Shown: positions 34,339 to 41,957, counted from the stretch's first letter. The stretch is DNA of 64,000 bases from Flavobacterium sp. 1 (GCF_002797935.1 NZ_PGER01000001.1:992001-1056000); one strand, 5' to 3'. Notes: generated from the letters alone by a model not told the origin. Numbers and translations: made by a program.

Positions 34339-36051
34339 CAGTCTGTGAAAAAACTTCCGTTTGCTTAGGAACAAATATAACAAAAAACTTGTGTTAAAAC
34401 AGGAATTTTCGTATTTTTAGGAATGCAGCATATCATAGGAATTTCCCGCCACCAGATGCGTATTTCCAGTTTAGAAGACGCCATAGCTCCCGATAATCAA
34501 GTGCGATTTATAGATGCATTTGTGACGTTTACAGACCTTGCTAAGCTGGGTTTTGCAGTGCAAACCATCAAAACCGAAGGCCGCCCGAGCTACGATACCA
34601 AAGTGTTTCTTAAAATCTATTTATACGGTTATCTGGGCGGAATAAGAAGCTCGCGAAAATTAGAGAAGGAATGTTTTAGAAACATTGAAATGCAATGGCT
34701 ATTGGAAGATATTCGTCCCAATTACCACAGCATCTCAGATTTCAGAAAAAACAATCCCGCTGCCTTGAAGAAACTCTTCAAGCTTTTTGTCTCATTCTTG
34801 AAAGATGCGGACTTGATAGGCGGTGAAACCATTGCCATTGACGGCACCAAAAGCCGGGCTCACAACAGCAAAAAAGCCAATTTTAACCAAAAGAAAATTG
34901 ACAAGCACCTGGAATACATTGAGACCAAAACCCAAGAATATCTTGATGCTCTGGAAGCAAATGATGCAAAAGAAAACTCTCCAAAAATCAAAAATGTCCA
35001 ACAAAAAATAGAGTGTCTCAAACAAAACAAAATCCGCTACGAATTGCTGGAAGAAAAACTAAAAGCAAGCGGAGAACCCCAAATAAGCACCACCGACAGC
35101 GATGCCAGAGCATTATTGGTTCAGGGACAGGTGGTTGAAATCTCATTTAATATGCAGGCAGCCGTCGATGCCAAACACAATCTTGTAGTAGCCACGCACA
35201 CCATCAATCGTAATGACCGCAACGCCTTGTCGGCTATTGCCATAGAAGCCAAAGAGAATTTAGAAATAGAAACCTACACGGCTTTGGTGGACAAAGGCTA
35301 TCATAACGGGCGAGAAATAGAAGCCTGTAGGCAAGCCAATATCACTACAATTGTAGCGCAACCCGAACAAGGAAAAAATAAGGAAAACGGAACAACCAAG
35401 GATTATTTTGTTTCTAAGTTCCAATACAATAAAACCACCGACACCTACACTTGCCCACAGGGCGAAACGCTTAAAACTACAGGCCACTGGCACAAGAAAA
35501 CCACGGACAGAGACAGTTATGAGTTCAAGAGATACCGAACACCCAAATGCAGAGAATGTCCTGTAAAACATTTATGCACCAGTAGGATGGCCGGTCGAGA
35601 TATAGACCGCAGCCAATATGCCGATGCCGTAGAAGAAAACAACAAACGCTACCACGCAAATGCACAGCTCTACCGCAAGCGGCAGGAAATCAACGAACAC
35701 ATTTTTGGCACTATCAAACGGCAATGGGGCTACAATCACACCAATTTAACAGGATTGGAAAAAGTAAATGGAGAACACAGCCTGATTATGCTGGTCTATA
35801 ACATCAAACGCAGCATCAATATACTCGGAGTTCCCGAGCTCATTGCCAAACTCAAGAAATGGAACTCACCCTACAAGGCAAAAGTCTTGTTTTTGTTAAA
35901 AATGAGTTATTTAAAACCGAAATTAGACTTCTTTTTCTTTGAAACTAAATTAGCCTCCTAAAAAAGAGGCTTCGTTAAAAGCCCTTATTTGAATTTTGTG
36001 AGGGCAAAATAAAGAGGTTGGAATGAAAAAAAGAGGTTTTTTCACAGCCTG
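34339..36051 (+). mobile_element. IS1182-family insertion sequence, copy 1
   Basis: 1713 bases. Left end CAGTCTGTGAAAAAACTTCC; right end read inward CAGGCTGTGAAAAAACCTC. Flanked by ACGT at 34335-34338 and 36052-36055. It differs from copy 2 at only two positions that I noticed (34422 A versus 36795 G; 35229 G versus 37602 A), so at least one of them moved recently. It splits the attC core of the GNAT cassette. Confidence 0.93.
34423..35961 (+). CDS. IS1182-family DDE transposase, copy 1
   Basis: 512 residues and intact. The N-terminal domain (FLKIYLYGYLGGIRSSRKLEKECFRNIEMQWLLEDIRPNYHSISDFRK) is typical of IS1182/IS5-like enzymes. The catalytic residues are probably the Asp in TIAIDGTKSRAHNS, the Asp in TALVDKGYHNGREI and the Glu in RQEINEHIFGTIKRQWGY. 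A cysteine cluster (CPQGE...CRECPVKHLC) may bind zinc. Codon use is slightly richer in GC than the cassette genes. Confidence 0.95.
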   Translation: MQHIIGISRHQMRISSLEDAIAPDNQVRFIDAFVTFTDLAKLGFAVQTIKTEGRPSYDTKVFLKIYLYGYLGGIRSSRKLEKECFRNIEMQWLLEDIRPNYHSISDFRKNNPAALKKLFKLFVSFLKDADLIGGETIAIDGTKSRAHNSKKANFNQKKIDKHLEYIETKTQEYLDALEANDAKENSPKIKNVQQKIECLKQNKIRYELLEEKLKASGEPQISTTDSDARALLVQGQVVEISFNMQAAVDAKHNLVVATHTINRNDRNALSAIAIEAKENLEIETYTALVDKGYHNGREIEACRQANITTIVAQPEQGKNKENGTTKDYFVSKFQYNKTTDTYTCPQGETLKTTGHWHKKTTDRDSYEFKRYRTPKCRECPVKHLCTSRMAGRDIDRSQYADAVEENNKRYHANAQLYRKRQEINEHIFGTIKRQWGYNHTNLTGLEKVNGEHSLIMLVYNIKRSINILGVPELIAKLKKWNSPYKAKVLFLLKMSYLKPKLDFFFFETKLAS

Positions 36052-36178
36052 ACGTTCTCGCGCTACAAGCAGTTTGGGATTAAATCAGCGTTATCTTTCG
36101 GATTTGCCAAATCTTCCAAATACAAACCAATTTTTCCCTTAAGCCAAATCCCCAAATTGCTTGTAGCGTGTGTTAGCG
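36052..36178 (-). repeat. attC-like site of the GNAT cassette (split by IS copy 1)
   Basis: Left arm CTCGCGCTACAAGCAGTTTGGG and right arm CCCAAATTGCTTGTAGCGTGTG. Outer end GTTAGCGGT mirrors the GNAT cassette start (TTAGCGGT on the minus strand at 36708) over 8 bases. The core AACGTT is cut by IS copy 1, with ACGT on both sides. Confidence 0.85.
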
Positions 36179-36218
36179 GTTCGGGCTTATTTCGGGCTCG
36201 GTTTTTGCCCTGTCATTG

Positions 36219-36665
36219 TTATTTTGAATAAACGTTTTTATTATGAAGTTCCATCCATTTGGTTGGGTCTGCAATGTCTATCCACCCAAATTTACGATAT
36301 AGCTCGTGTGCGTCTCCTGTGAGTAAAATCCAACGTCTTAAACCTTGTAGACTCGGATAGTCCATAACCGTTTCCATTAACCATTTAGAAAGCCCCAATC
36401 CCCTGTATTCTTCTAAAATATATACGTCGCCCAAATAGGCAATCGTTGAAAAATCGGTAATGATTCTTGCAAGGCCAATTTGTTTTTCGTCTTGGTAAAC
36501 ACCAAAGCAGAATGAATTTTCAATAGCAGTTTGCACCTTGTCTTTCGGAATGTTTATGCACCAATACGCTTTGGTTGATAAAAATTCGTGAATGGCGTCA
36601 ATGTCTAATTTTACCTTGTCGGTTGAAATGCAAAACTCGCCTTTGTATATGTTTACGTCTGTCAT
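36219..36665 (-). CDS. GNAT family N-acetyltransferase (cassette gene)
   Basis: 148 residues. The acetyl-CoA pyrophosphate-binding motif EEYRGLGLSKWLM (R/Q-x-x-G-x-G/A type, here R-G-L-G-L) follows the beta strand YLGDVYI. The middle TFNIPKDKVQTAIENSFCFGVYQDEKQIGLARIITDFS is typical of the family. GNAT proteins acetylate amines on small molecules or proteins and are one of the commonest cassette-borne classes, including aminoglycoside acetyltransferases; nothing here shows drug resistance. The cassette (36708 down to its attC) is now enclosed by two direct IS copies. Confidence 0.9.
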   Translation of the reverse strand: MTDVNIYKGEFCISTDKVKLDIDAIHEFLSTKAYWCINIPKDKVQTAIENSFCFGVYQDEKQIGLARIITDFSTIAYLGDVYILEEYRGLGLSKWLMETVMDYPSLQGLRRWILLTGDAHELYRKFGWIDIADPTKWMELHNKNVYSK

Positions 36666-36711
36666 AGTTTCTGTTTACTGTGCGGTGTCGTTTTAGCCTG
36701 ACCGCTAACGT

Positions 36712-38424
36712 CAGTCTGTGAAAAAACTTCCGTTTGCTTAGGAACAAATATAACAAAAAACTTGTGTTAAAACAGGAATTTTCGTATTTTTAGGGATGCA
36801 GCATATCATAGGAATTTCCCGCCACCAGATGCGTATTTCCAGTTTAGAAGACGCCATAGCTCCCGATAATCAAGTGCGATTTATAGATGCATTTGTGACG
36901 TTTACAGACCTTGCTAAGCTGGGTTTTGCAGTGCAAACCATCAAAACCGAAGGCCGCCCGAGCTACGATACCAAAGTGTTTCTTAAAATCTATTTATACG
37001 GTTATCTGGGCGGAATAAGAAGCTCGCGAAAATTAGAGAAGGAATGTTTTAGAAACATTGAAATGCAATGGCTATTGGAAGATATTCGTCCCAATTACCA
37101 CAGCATCTCAGATTTCAGAAAAAACAATCCCGCTGCCTTGAAGAAACTCTTCAAGCTTTTTGTCTCATTCTTGAAAGATGCGGACTTGATAGGCGGTGAA
37201 ACCATTGCCATTGACGGCACCAAAAGCCGGGCTCACAACAGCAAAAAAGCCAATTTTAACCAAAAGAAAATTGACAAGCACCTGGAATACATTGAGACCA
37301 AAACCCAAGAATATCTTGATGCTCTGGAAGCAAATGATGCAAAAGAAAACTCTCCAAAAATCAAAAATGTCCAACAAAAAATAGAGTGTCTCAAACAAAA
37401 CAAAATCCGCTACGAATTGCTGGAAGAAAAACTAAAAGCAAGCGGAGAACCCCAAATAAGCACCACCGACAGCGATGCCAGAGCATTATTGGTTCAGGGA
37501 CAGGTGGTTGAAATCTCATTTAATATGCAGGCAGCCGTCGATGCCAAACACAATCTTGTAGTAGCCACGCACACCATCAATCGTAATGACCGCAACGCCT
37601 TATCGGCTATTGCCATAGAAGCCAAAGAGAATTTAGAAATAGAAACCTACACGGCTTTGGTGGACAAAGGCTATCATAACGGGCGAGAAATAGAAGCCTG
37701 TAGGCAAGCCAATATCACTACAATTGTAGCGCAACCCGAACAAGGAAAAAATAAGGAAAACGGAACAACCAAGGATTATTTTGTTTCTAAGTTCCAATAC
37801 AATAAAACCACCGACACCTACACTTGCCCACAGGGCGAAACGCTTAAAACTACAGGCCACTGGCACAAGAAAACCACGGACAGAGACAGTTATGAGTTCA
37901 AGAGATACCGAACACCCAAATGCAGAGAATGTCCTGTAAAACATTTATGCACCAGTAGGATGGCCGGTCGAGATATAGACCGCAGCCAATATGCCGATGC
38001 CGTAGAAGAAAACAACAAACGCTACCACGCAAATGCACAGCTCTACCGCAAGCGGCAGGAAATCAACGAACACATTTTTGGCACTATCAAACGGCAATGG
38101 GGCTACAATCACACCAATTTAACAGGATTGGAAAAAGTAAATGGAGAACACAGCCTGATTATGCTGGTCTATAACATCAAACGCAGCATCAATATACTCG
38201 GAGTTCCCGAGCTCATTGCCAAACTCAAGAAATGGAACTCACCCTACAAGGCAAAAGTCTTGTTTTTGTTAAAAATGAGTTATTTAAAACCGAAATTAGA
38301 CTTCTTTTTCTTTGAAACTAAATTAGCCTCCTAAAAAAGAGGCTTCGTTAAAAGCCCTTATTTGAATTTTGTGAGGGCAAAATAAAGAGGTTGGAATGAA
38401 AAAAAGAGGTTTTTTCACAGCCTG
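36712..38424 (+). mobile_element. IS1182-family insertion sequence, copy 2
   Basis: 1713 bases, same ends and orientation as copy 1 and nearly identical. Flanked by ACGT at 36708-36711 and 38425-38428. It splits the attC core of the next cassette. The two copies form a direct repeat around the GNAT cassette, so recombination between them would delete it. Confidence 0.93.
36796..38334 (+). CDS. IS1182-family DDE transposase, copy 2
   Basis: 512 residues, identical in protein sequence to copy 1; same catalytic residues and cysteine cluster. The single base change before the start codon (GGGATG here, GGAATG in copy 1) lies in the ribosome-binding area. Confidence 0.95.
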   Translation: MQHIIGISRHQMRISSLEDAIAPDNQVRFIDAFVTFTDLAKLGFAVQTIKTEGRPSYDTKVFLKIYLYGYLGGIRSSRKLEKECFRNIEMQWLLEDIRPNYHSISDFRKNNPAALKKLFKLFVSFLKDADLIGGETIAIDGTKSRAHNSKKANFNQKKIDKHLEYIETKTQEYLDALEANDAKENSPKIKNVQQKIECLKQNKIRYELLEEKLKASGEPQISTTDSDARALLVQGQVVEISFNMQAAVDAKHNLVVATHTINRNDRNALSAIAIEAKENLEIETYTALVDKGYHNGREIEACRQANITTIVAQPEQGKNKENGTTKDYFVSKFQYNKTTDTYTCPQGETLKTTGHWHKKTTDRDSYEFKRYRTPKCRECPVKHLCTSRMAGRDIDRSQYADAVEENNKRYHANAQLYRKRQEINEHIFGTIKRQWGYNHTNLTGLEKVNGEHSLIMLVYNIKRSINILGVPELIAKLKKWNSPYKAKVLFLLKMSYLKPKLDFFFFETKLAS

Positions 38425-38551
38425 ACGTTCTCGCGCTACAAGCAGTTTGGGATTAAATTAAGCCCTATTTTCGGATTTGCCAAATCTTCCAAATACAAAC
38501 CAATTTTTCCCTTAAGCCAAATCCCCAAATTGCTTGTAGAGTGTGTTGTGC
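38425..38551 (-). repeat. attC-like site of the secreted-protein cassette (split by IS copy 2)
   Basis: Left arm CTCGCGCTACAAGCAGTTTGGG; right arm CCCAAATTGCTTGTAGAGTGTG. Outer end GTTGTGCGTC exactly mirrors the start of its own cassette (TTGTGCGTC on the minus strand at 39178), a nine-base match not shared with neighbouring cassettes. Confidence 0.87.
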
Positions 38552-38560
38552 GTCGTTTTT

Positions 38561-39133
38561 TTATTTATAATCAGTTGAAATAGAAGTTTCGCTTAGATTT
38601 AGAATTCTAATAATATCAAATTTTTCACCTTCAAACATCGCATTTAGAACATTGTCTTTTAGATATTCTTTTGTTTGTGAGTCCCAAGACAGATTTTCAA
38701 CTTGATTTTTATCCCAATTTAAAATATAGCTTTTTGATTTTCTTAAAAATTTATGAGTTTCTATAGTGCCTTTTGTTGGATTTACAGGTCTTGCATAAAT
38801 AACTTCTTTTGCTTCTTTTTCAATGAAAATAGGTTTTTTATTTTGTAAATAAATTTTTATTGATTCATAACTTTCCAAATTATTGCCTGTAGAATAATAT
38901 TCAATTTTAACTATCTTGTTATTAATCTTTTTTACAATAATATTTTCATTTGTATTATATTTTTTTACCTTGATAATTTCTGAAGGGGGAACTTCATAAG
39001 TTTTTAAATTTGAATTTTGATTTATTTTAAAAATTGTTTTTTCAATTTTTAAAATAGAATCATTCTTGCTTTGAGCATACAGATTTGTGACACAAAATAA
39101 AATAATTAAAAATACAGATAATATTTTTTTCAT
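38561..39133 (-). CDS. Hypothetical secreted protein (cassette gene)
   Basis: About 190 residues from the favoured start at 39133: signal peptide MKKILSVFLIILFCVTNLYAQS, then a lysine-rich, beta-prone sequence (EVPPSEIIKVKKYNTNENIIVKKINNKIVKIEYYSTGNN). The frame extends to 39178, but those extra 15 codons overlap the cassette boundary and precede a clear signal peptide. No family recognised. It fills the cassette between the attC at 39179 and the attC at 38425-38551. Confidence 0.65.
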   Translation of the reverse strand: MKKILSVFLIILFCVTNLYAQSKNDSILKIEKTIFKINQNSNLKTYEVPPSEIIKVKKYNTNENIIVKKINNKIVKIEYYSTGNNLESYESIKIYLQNKKPIFIEKEAKEVIYARPVNPTKGTIETHKFLRKSKSYILNWDKNQVENLSWDSQTKEYLKDNVLNAMFEGEKFDIIRILNLSETSISTDYK

Positions 39134-39178
39134 TGATTGTTGTTTTGGTTTTCTGTTGTTTCTTAAAATGACGCACAA

Positions 39179-39305
39179 CGTTCCCGCGCTACAAGCAGTT
39201 TGGGACTAAATTAAGCCCTATTTTCGGATTTGCCAAATCATCCCAAATACAAAACCATCTTTCCATTAAGCCTAATACCCAAATTGCTTGTAGCGTGTGT
39301 TGAAC
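39179..39305 (-). repeat. Complete attC-like site (127 bases, no insertion)
   Basis: The best uninterrupted copy. Left arm CGCGCTACAAGCAGTTTGGG, right arm CCCAAATTGCTTGTAGCGTG. Outer end GTTGAAC mirrors the cassette start at 39559 (TTGAAC on the minus strand). Core AACGTTC is intact. Confidence 0.87.
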
Positions 39306-39450
39306 TAAACCTTCGGTAGCTGTATTACGTGAATACAACGTCTCAAAAAATAGCTCTAAATCAAATTTCAAAAACAATAGTGCAACATAAATATATTTCT
39401 TATTTTTGAGCTGTAAAAAACTAATCAACAAAATTTTAATTCATTTAAAA

Positions 39451-39553
39451 TTAGATATTTGTCGATAAATCCATAATAAGCTTAGTAAGCTTTCTTAAAT
39501 ATTCCTTTTCACACTTTTCGATAACTCCATAGGGATGGATGTACAGCGGTTCC
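39451..39553 (-). pseudogene. Remnant C-terminal coding fragment in a cassette without an intact gene
   Basis: The cassette 39179-39559 has no complete gene. One frame on the minus strand reads YIHPYGVIEKCEKEYLRK then LTKLIMDLSTNI and stops at 39451; it looks like the tail of a real protein but has no start codon before the cassette boundary. It was not assigned to a family. Confidence 0.4.
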
Positions 39554-39559
39554 GTTCAA

Positions 39560-39613
39560 CACGGGTTTCATTGTTGGTGCTACGCACCCAACGAAACCCT
39601 TGCTGTTAGCTGT
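39560..39613 (-). repeat. Short attC-like site (54 bases) of the NTase-hydrolase cassette
   Basis: Arms GGGTTTC-ATT-GTTGG-TGC and GCACCCAACGAAACCC pair with unpaired extra bases on one side, the pattern attC sites use for strand choice. Outer right end GTTAGCTGTA mirrors the first nine bases of its cassette at 40837. The left junction on the minus strand is GTTGAAC, a perfect match to GTTRRRY. Unrelated in sequence to the 127-base sites. Confidence 0.82.
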
Positions 39614-39618
39614 AGGGT

Positions 39619-40794
39619 TTATTTGCTATATTTCCTTTTATAATACTCCACTTTTTCGGTTTGATATGAATATCTATTGGCGTTTAGAAATGGCATCCAT
39701 TTGCTTTCAATGATATCTCTTTTTATGGAATTATTATGGTTTAATATTTCAAAACTATTTTGTGTTAACATTGATGTTTTACTTTCAAACCCTTCAATAC
39801 CAGCTTGTCCAAAAATAGGACTCATTCCTATATATTTTTTCAATTCTGATGAAGGCATATATTTAACAAACTCATCATTAGGTGCAATGGTATTATAGAC
39901 ACTTCCTACACTATATCCTCTATATTTTTCCCATTCAAAATTTTTATTCAAAATCGATCCTGTTAGTATAATACTATTAAAAGCCACAGGAGAAAACTCT
40001 TCATTAATAAAACCTTCTAGATATGCTCCAATTATGTATGTTCCAAAAGAATGTGCAATGATTGAAATTTCTCCTTCAAACCGACTTTGTAGGTCGTATA
40101 TCCACTCTCGAAAATCATCCACTACTTTAGATCTTTTTCCTGGTTTAAAAAGCAAATCAGGTTTATTAGTTTCGTAGGTGTAGGGTGCAAAAATCCAATC
40201 TTGGCTACTTGCGATAGGTGCAATTTCCTGATTCCATTCAGCTTCACTTAATAAACCGTGAATACTTACCAATATTCCTCGTTTCTCTTTTAAATCAATT
40301 AAACTTCGGTCATTATAGACTCTTTTTATAATTTCAAAATCTTCATCATTCGGGTAATGCCTTATTTCCCATATTTTATTTTTAGCATAAAGATCGATTT
40401 GAATAACCCCAACATCTTTGCTACCATATCTGCAAGTTGAGAATAGTTTTATGTAAGAGTCAATTAAATTTGGACTTTCTAATGAAGCAAATAGAATATC
40501 AAATTTTAATCCTTTAATAGAAACTTCTTCCGTATTGTTAGGAATATATCTATCTTCATTAAACACTATAACACAATCTAAATCTTTTGGGTTTTTATTT
40601 GCAGTAATAAAAGAACCTCCAATGAAAACTTCTACAGCTCCCCGTTCTTGTGCATAGTCTAAAATATCACTTATTGGTTTTACGAAATTTTTACGAATTT
40701 CACTTAAGCAAAATCTATTGAGAAACTCCTCGCCTGAACAAATATGTATTCCTATTGGTAGTTTTCCTTGGGTTGTAAATTCAGGTATTGTCAT
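39619..40794 (-). CDS. Nucleotidyltransferase-alpha/beta hydrolase fusion (cassette gene)
   Basis: 391 residues with two enzyme domains. The N-terminal part (about 35-140) has the minimal nucleotidyltransferase pattern: GGSF (59-62), then D71 and D73 in NPKDLDCVIVF, and D99 in LKFDILFA, which can form the metal-binding triad; this resembles DUF6932-type proteins. The C-terminal part (about 172-340) is an alpha/beta hydrolase: oxyanion HG (179-180), nucleophile S249 in IIAHSFGTYI, and probable acid D307 in IAPNDEF; the His is not certain (perhaps in LNHNN). No signal peptide, so cytoplasmic. I know no characterised protein with this pair. It is the first cassette of the array. Confidence 0.75.
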   Translation of the reverse strand: MTIPEFTTQGKLPIGIHICSGEEFLNRFCLSEIRKNFVKPISDILDYAQERGAVEVFIGGSFITANKNPKDLDCVIVFNEDRYIPNNTEEVSIKGLKFDILFASLESPNLIDSYIKLFSTCRYGSKDVGVIQIDLYAKNKIWEIRHYPNDEDFEIIKRVYNDRSLIDLKEKRGILVSIHGLLSEAEWNQEIAPIASSQDWIFAPYTYETNKPDLLFKPGKRSKVVDDFREWIYDLQSRFEGEISIIAHSFGTYIIGAYLEGFINEEFSPVAFNSIILTGSILNKNFEWEKYRGYSVGSVYNTIAPNDEFVKYMPSSELKKYIGMSPIFGQAGIEGFESKTSMLTQNSFEILNHNNSIKRDIIESKWMPFLNANRYSYQTEKVEYYKRKYSK

Positions 40795-40844
40795 AAATAT
40801 AATATTATCTCTGGTTATTTGTTAACCTTACAGCTAACTAGTAT

Positions 40845-40869
40845 ATATGTGTGACTCCGTCACACATAT
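40845..40869. repeat. Perfect hairpin at the right edge of the array
   Basis: ATATGTGTGAC-TCC-GTCACACATAT: 11-base arms around a 3-base loop, only 7 bases beyond the last cassette junction (40837/40838). It may belong to an attI-like or attC-like site, or be a terminator for incoming transcription. It lacks an obvious RYYYAAC partner box. Confidence 0.6.
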
Positions 40870-40921
40870 CCGCCCAAAATCGGGTGTATAAGTGTGATAA
40901 AATACGCACTTTTCTCAAAAC

Positions 40922-40929
40922 CAAATATA
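40922..40929 (-). promoter_or_regulatory. -7 promoter box reading into the cassette array
   Basis: TATATTTG on the minus strand, about 130 bases upstream of the first cassette gene. A TTG occurs 14 bases further upstream, which is short of the usual spacing. If used, it would serve as the common cassette promoter (Pc-like). Confidence 0.45.
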
Positions 40930-41109
40930 CATATTAATCCTTACAAATCATCAAAGGGACTTTTTATTTGGCTTCTGCAATCAGTCTATTTTATGAATCT
41001 TTTTGAACACCTCAAGCTGTGTCAGCAAGGTCTCTATTTATTTTGCTTTTTCGGGCAATATTTTGAGTAAAGCAAGTTTTTGATTAAAATATAATCAGAA
41101 GGAGATGAA

Positions 41110-41874
41110 CTATTTTTTCTGTTTTATTTCATGGATATCTCTTTTCAGTTCCAGAAACATCTCTTTGACAGTATCGGATTCTGTGGTCAGGAGTTTAGCG
41201 TCGTCTCTTCCAATATGGCATACATATTCCCAAATCTCCAAAATATCAGAAAGCTTGATTTCGTATGGGCTGTAAATGATATTGTCTGAAACTACAGTTA
41301 CCGAATCATCATTTTTATTCCCAAGCCGTTTATAGGTAATCCCTTCGCTGGAGGTAATGAGTATGTAGGTTTTGTTCTGTTTTATTTCTCCCAGATTGTC
41401 TACATATTTTCCGACCACAAAGGATTTATTGGTGTGCGGCGGCATAGAATCGCCGTTAATCGGGAAAGCCCTCATTTTGCCCAAACCTAAAAACGGAAGT
41501 GCTATCTGCTGCAGGTTTTCTATGTATTCGGCATCGGCATAACCGCTCAGATAGCCGGCTTGTGCTTTGTGCGGGATAATTTCGATAAGGTTGTTTCCAT
41601 CAGTATCAACTGTTATGGGCAAAACTATTCGGTTGTCTTCTAACAGCATTAAATTATCAATAGAAATTTTTCGCAGATCAACCGTCAAAAGCAAATCGAT
41701 ACTGATATGGTAATACCGTGAAATAATCACCAGCGTTTCGGCAGGCGGCGTGTTTTTTCCGTATTCATATTTCTTGTAGCGGTCAAGGGGCAGCGCCATT
41801 CCGTCTGAGACTTCCTGCTGCGAGAGATTTCGCTTGCTTCTCAGCCATTTAAGATTGTCAGAAATATATAACAT
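41110..41874 (-). CDS. XRE-family regulator with S24/LexA-like C-terminal domain
   Basis: 254 residues. N-terminal helix-turn-helix (about 1-65: NLKWLRSKRNLSQQEVSDGMALPLDRYKKYEYGKNTPPAETLVIISRYYHI). The C-terminal part resembles the S24 peptidase fold: KAQAGYLSGYADAEYIENLQQIALPFL followed by FPINGDSMPPH (the Ser in GDSM would be the nucleophile) and TYILITSSEGITYKRL with the partner lysine. Bacteroidota carry such regulators for stress or SOS-type control. An inverted repeat around its own -7 box suggests autorepression. A 185-base repeat separates it from the divergent nuclease gene. Confidence 0.85.
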   Translation of the reverse strand: MLYISDNLKWLRSKRNLSQQEVSDGMALPLDRYKKYEYGKNTPPAETLVIISRYYHISIDLLLTVDLRKISIDNLMLLEDNRIVLPITVDTDGNNLIEIIPHKAQAGYLSGYADAEYIENLQQIALPFLGLGKMRAFPINGDSMPPHTNKSFVVGKYVDNLGEIKQNKTYILITSSEGITYKRLGNKNDDSVTVVSDNIIYSPYEIKLSDILEIWEYVCHIGRDDAKLLTTESDTVKEMFLELKRDIHEIKQKK

Positions 41875-41886
41875 ATGTTAAAGGGA

Positions 41887-41925
41887 TTTTAAGTCACTAC
41901 AAATATAGGTTTTAAAGTGATTTAA
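41887..41925 (-). promoter_or_regulatory. Promoter and operator of the XRE/S24 regulator
   Basis: A perfect -7 box TATATTTG (41900-41907, minus strand) lies between two inverted arms, TTAAATCACT and AGTGACTTAA, related with one mismatch. This is the geometry of a repressor operator over the promoter. A further palindrome TAACATATGTTA (41869-41880) overlaps the start codon. Confidence 0.65.
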
Positions 41926-41957
41926 CGTCCTAATTTTGTAAAATATTTTGATGTAAG

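Noticed and set aside
36219..36665. Antibiotic resistance acetyltransferase
   Set aside because: Only the general GNAT motif is visible; nothing points to an aminoglycoside or other drug substrate.
39189..39431. 80-codon frame on the minus strand
   Set aside because: It runs through most of the attC site; the second half is simply translated palindrome, and similar frames would arise in every attC copy.
31542..39613. Intergenic palindromes as simple terminators or REP elements
   Set aside because: Terminators and REP elements would not explain why each unit's start is mirrored only in its own palindrome, nor the constant position of one palindrome per gene.
31542..40870. CRISPR array
   Set aside because: Repeats are ~125 bases, spaced by whole genes; no short regular repeat-spacer pattern and no cas genes.
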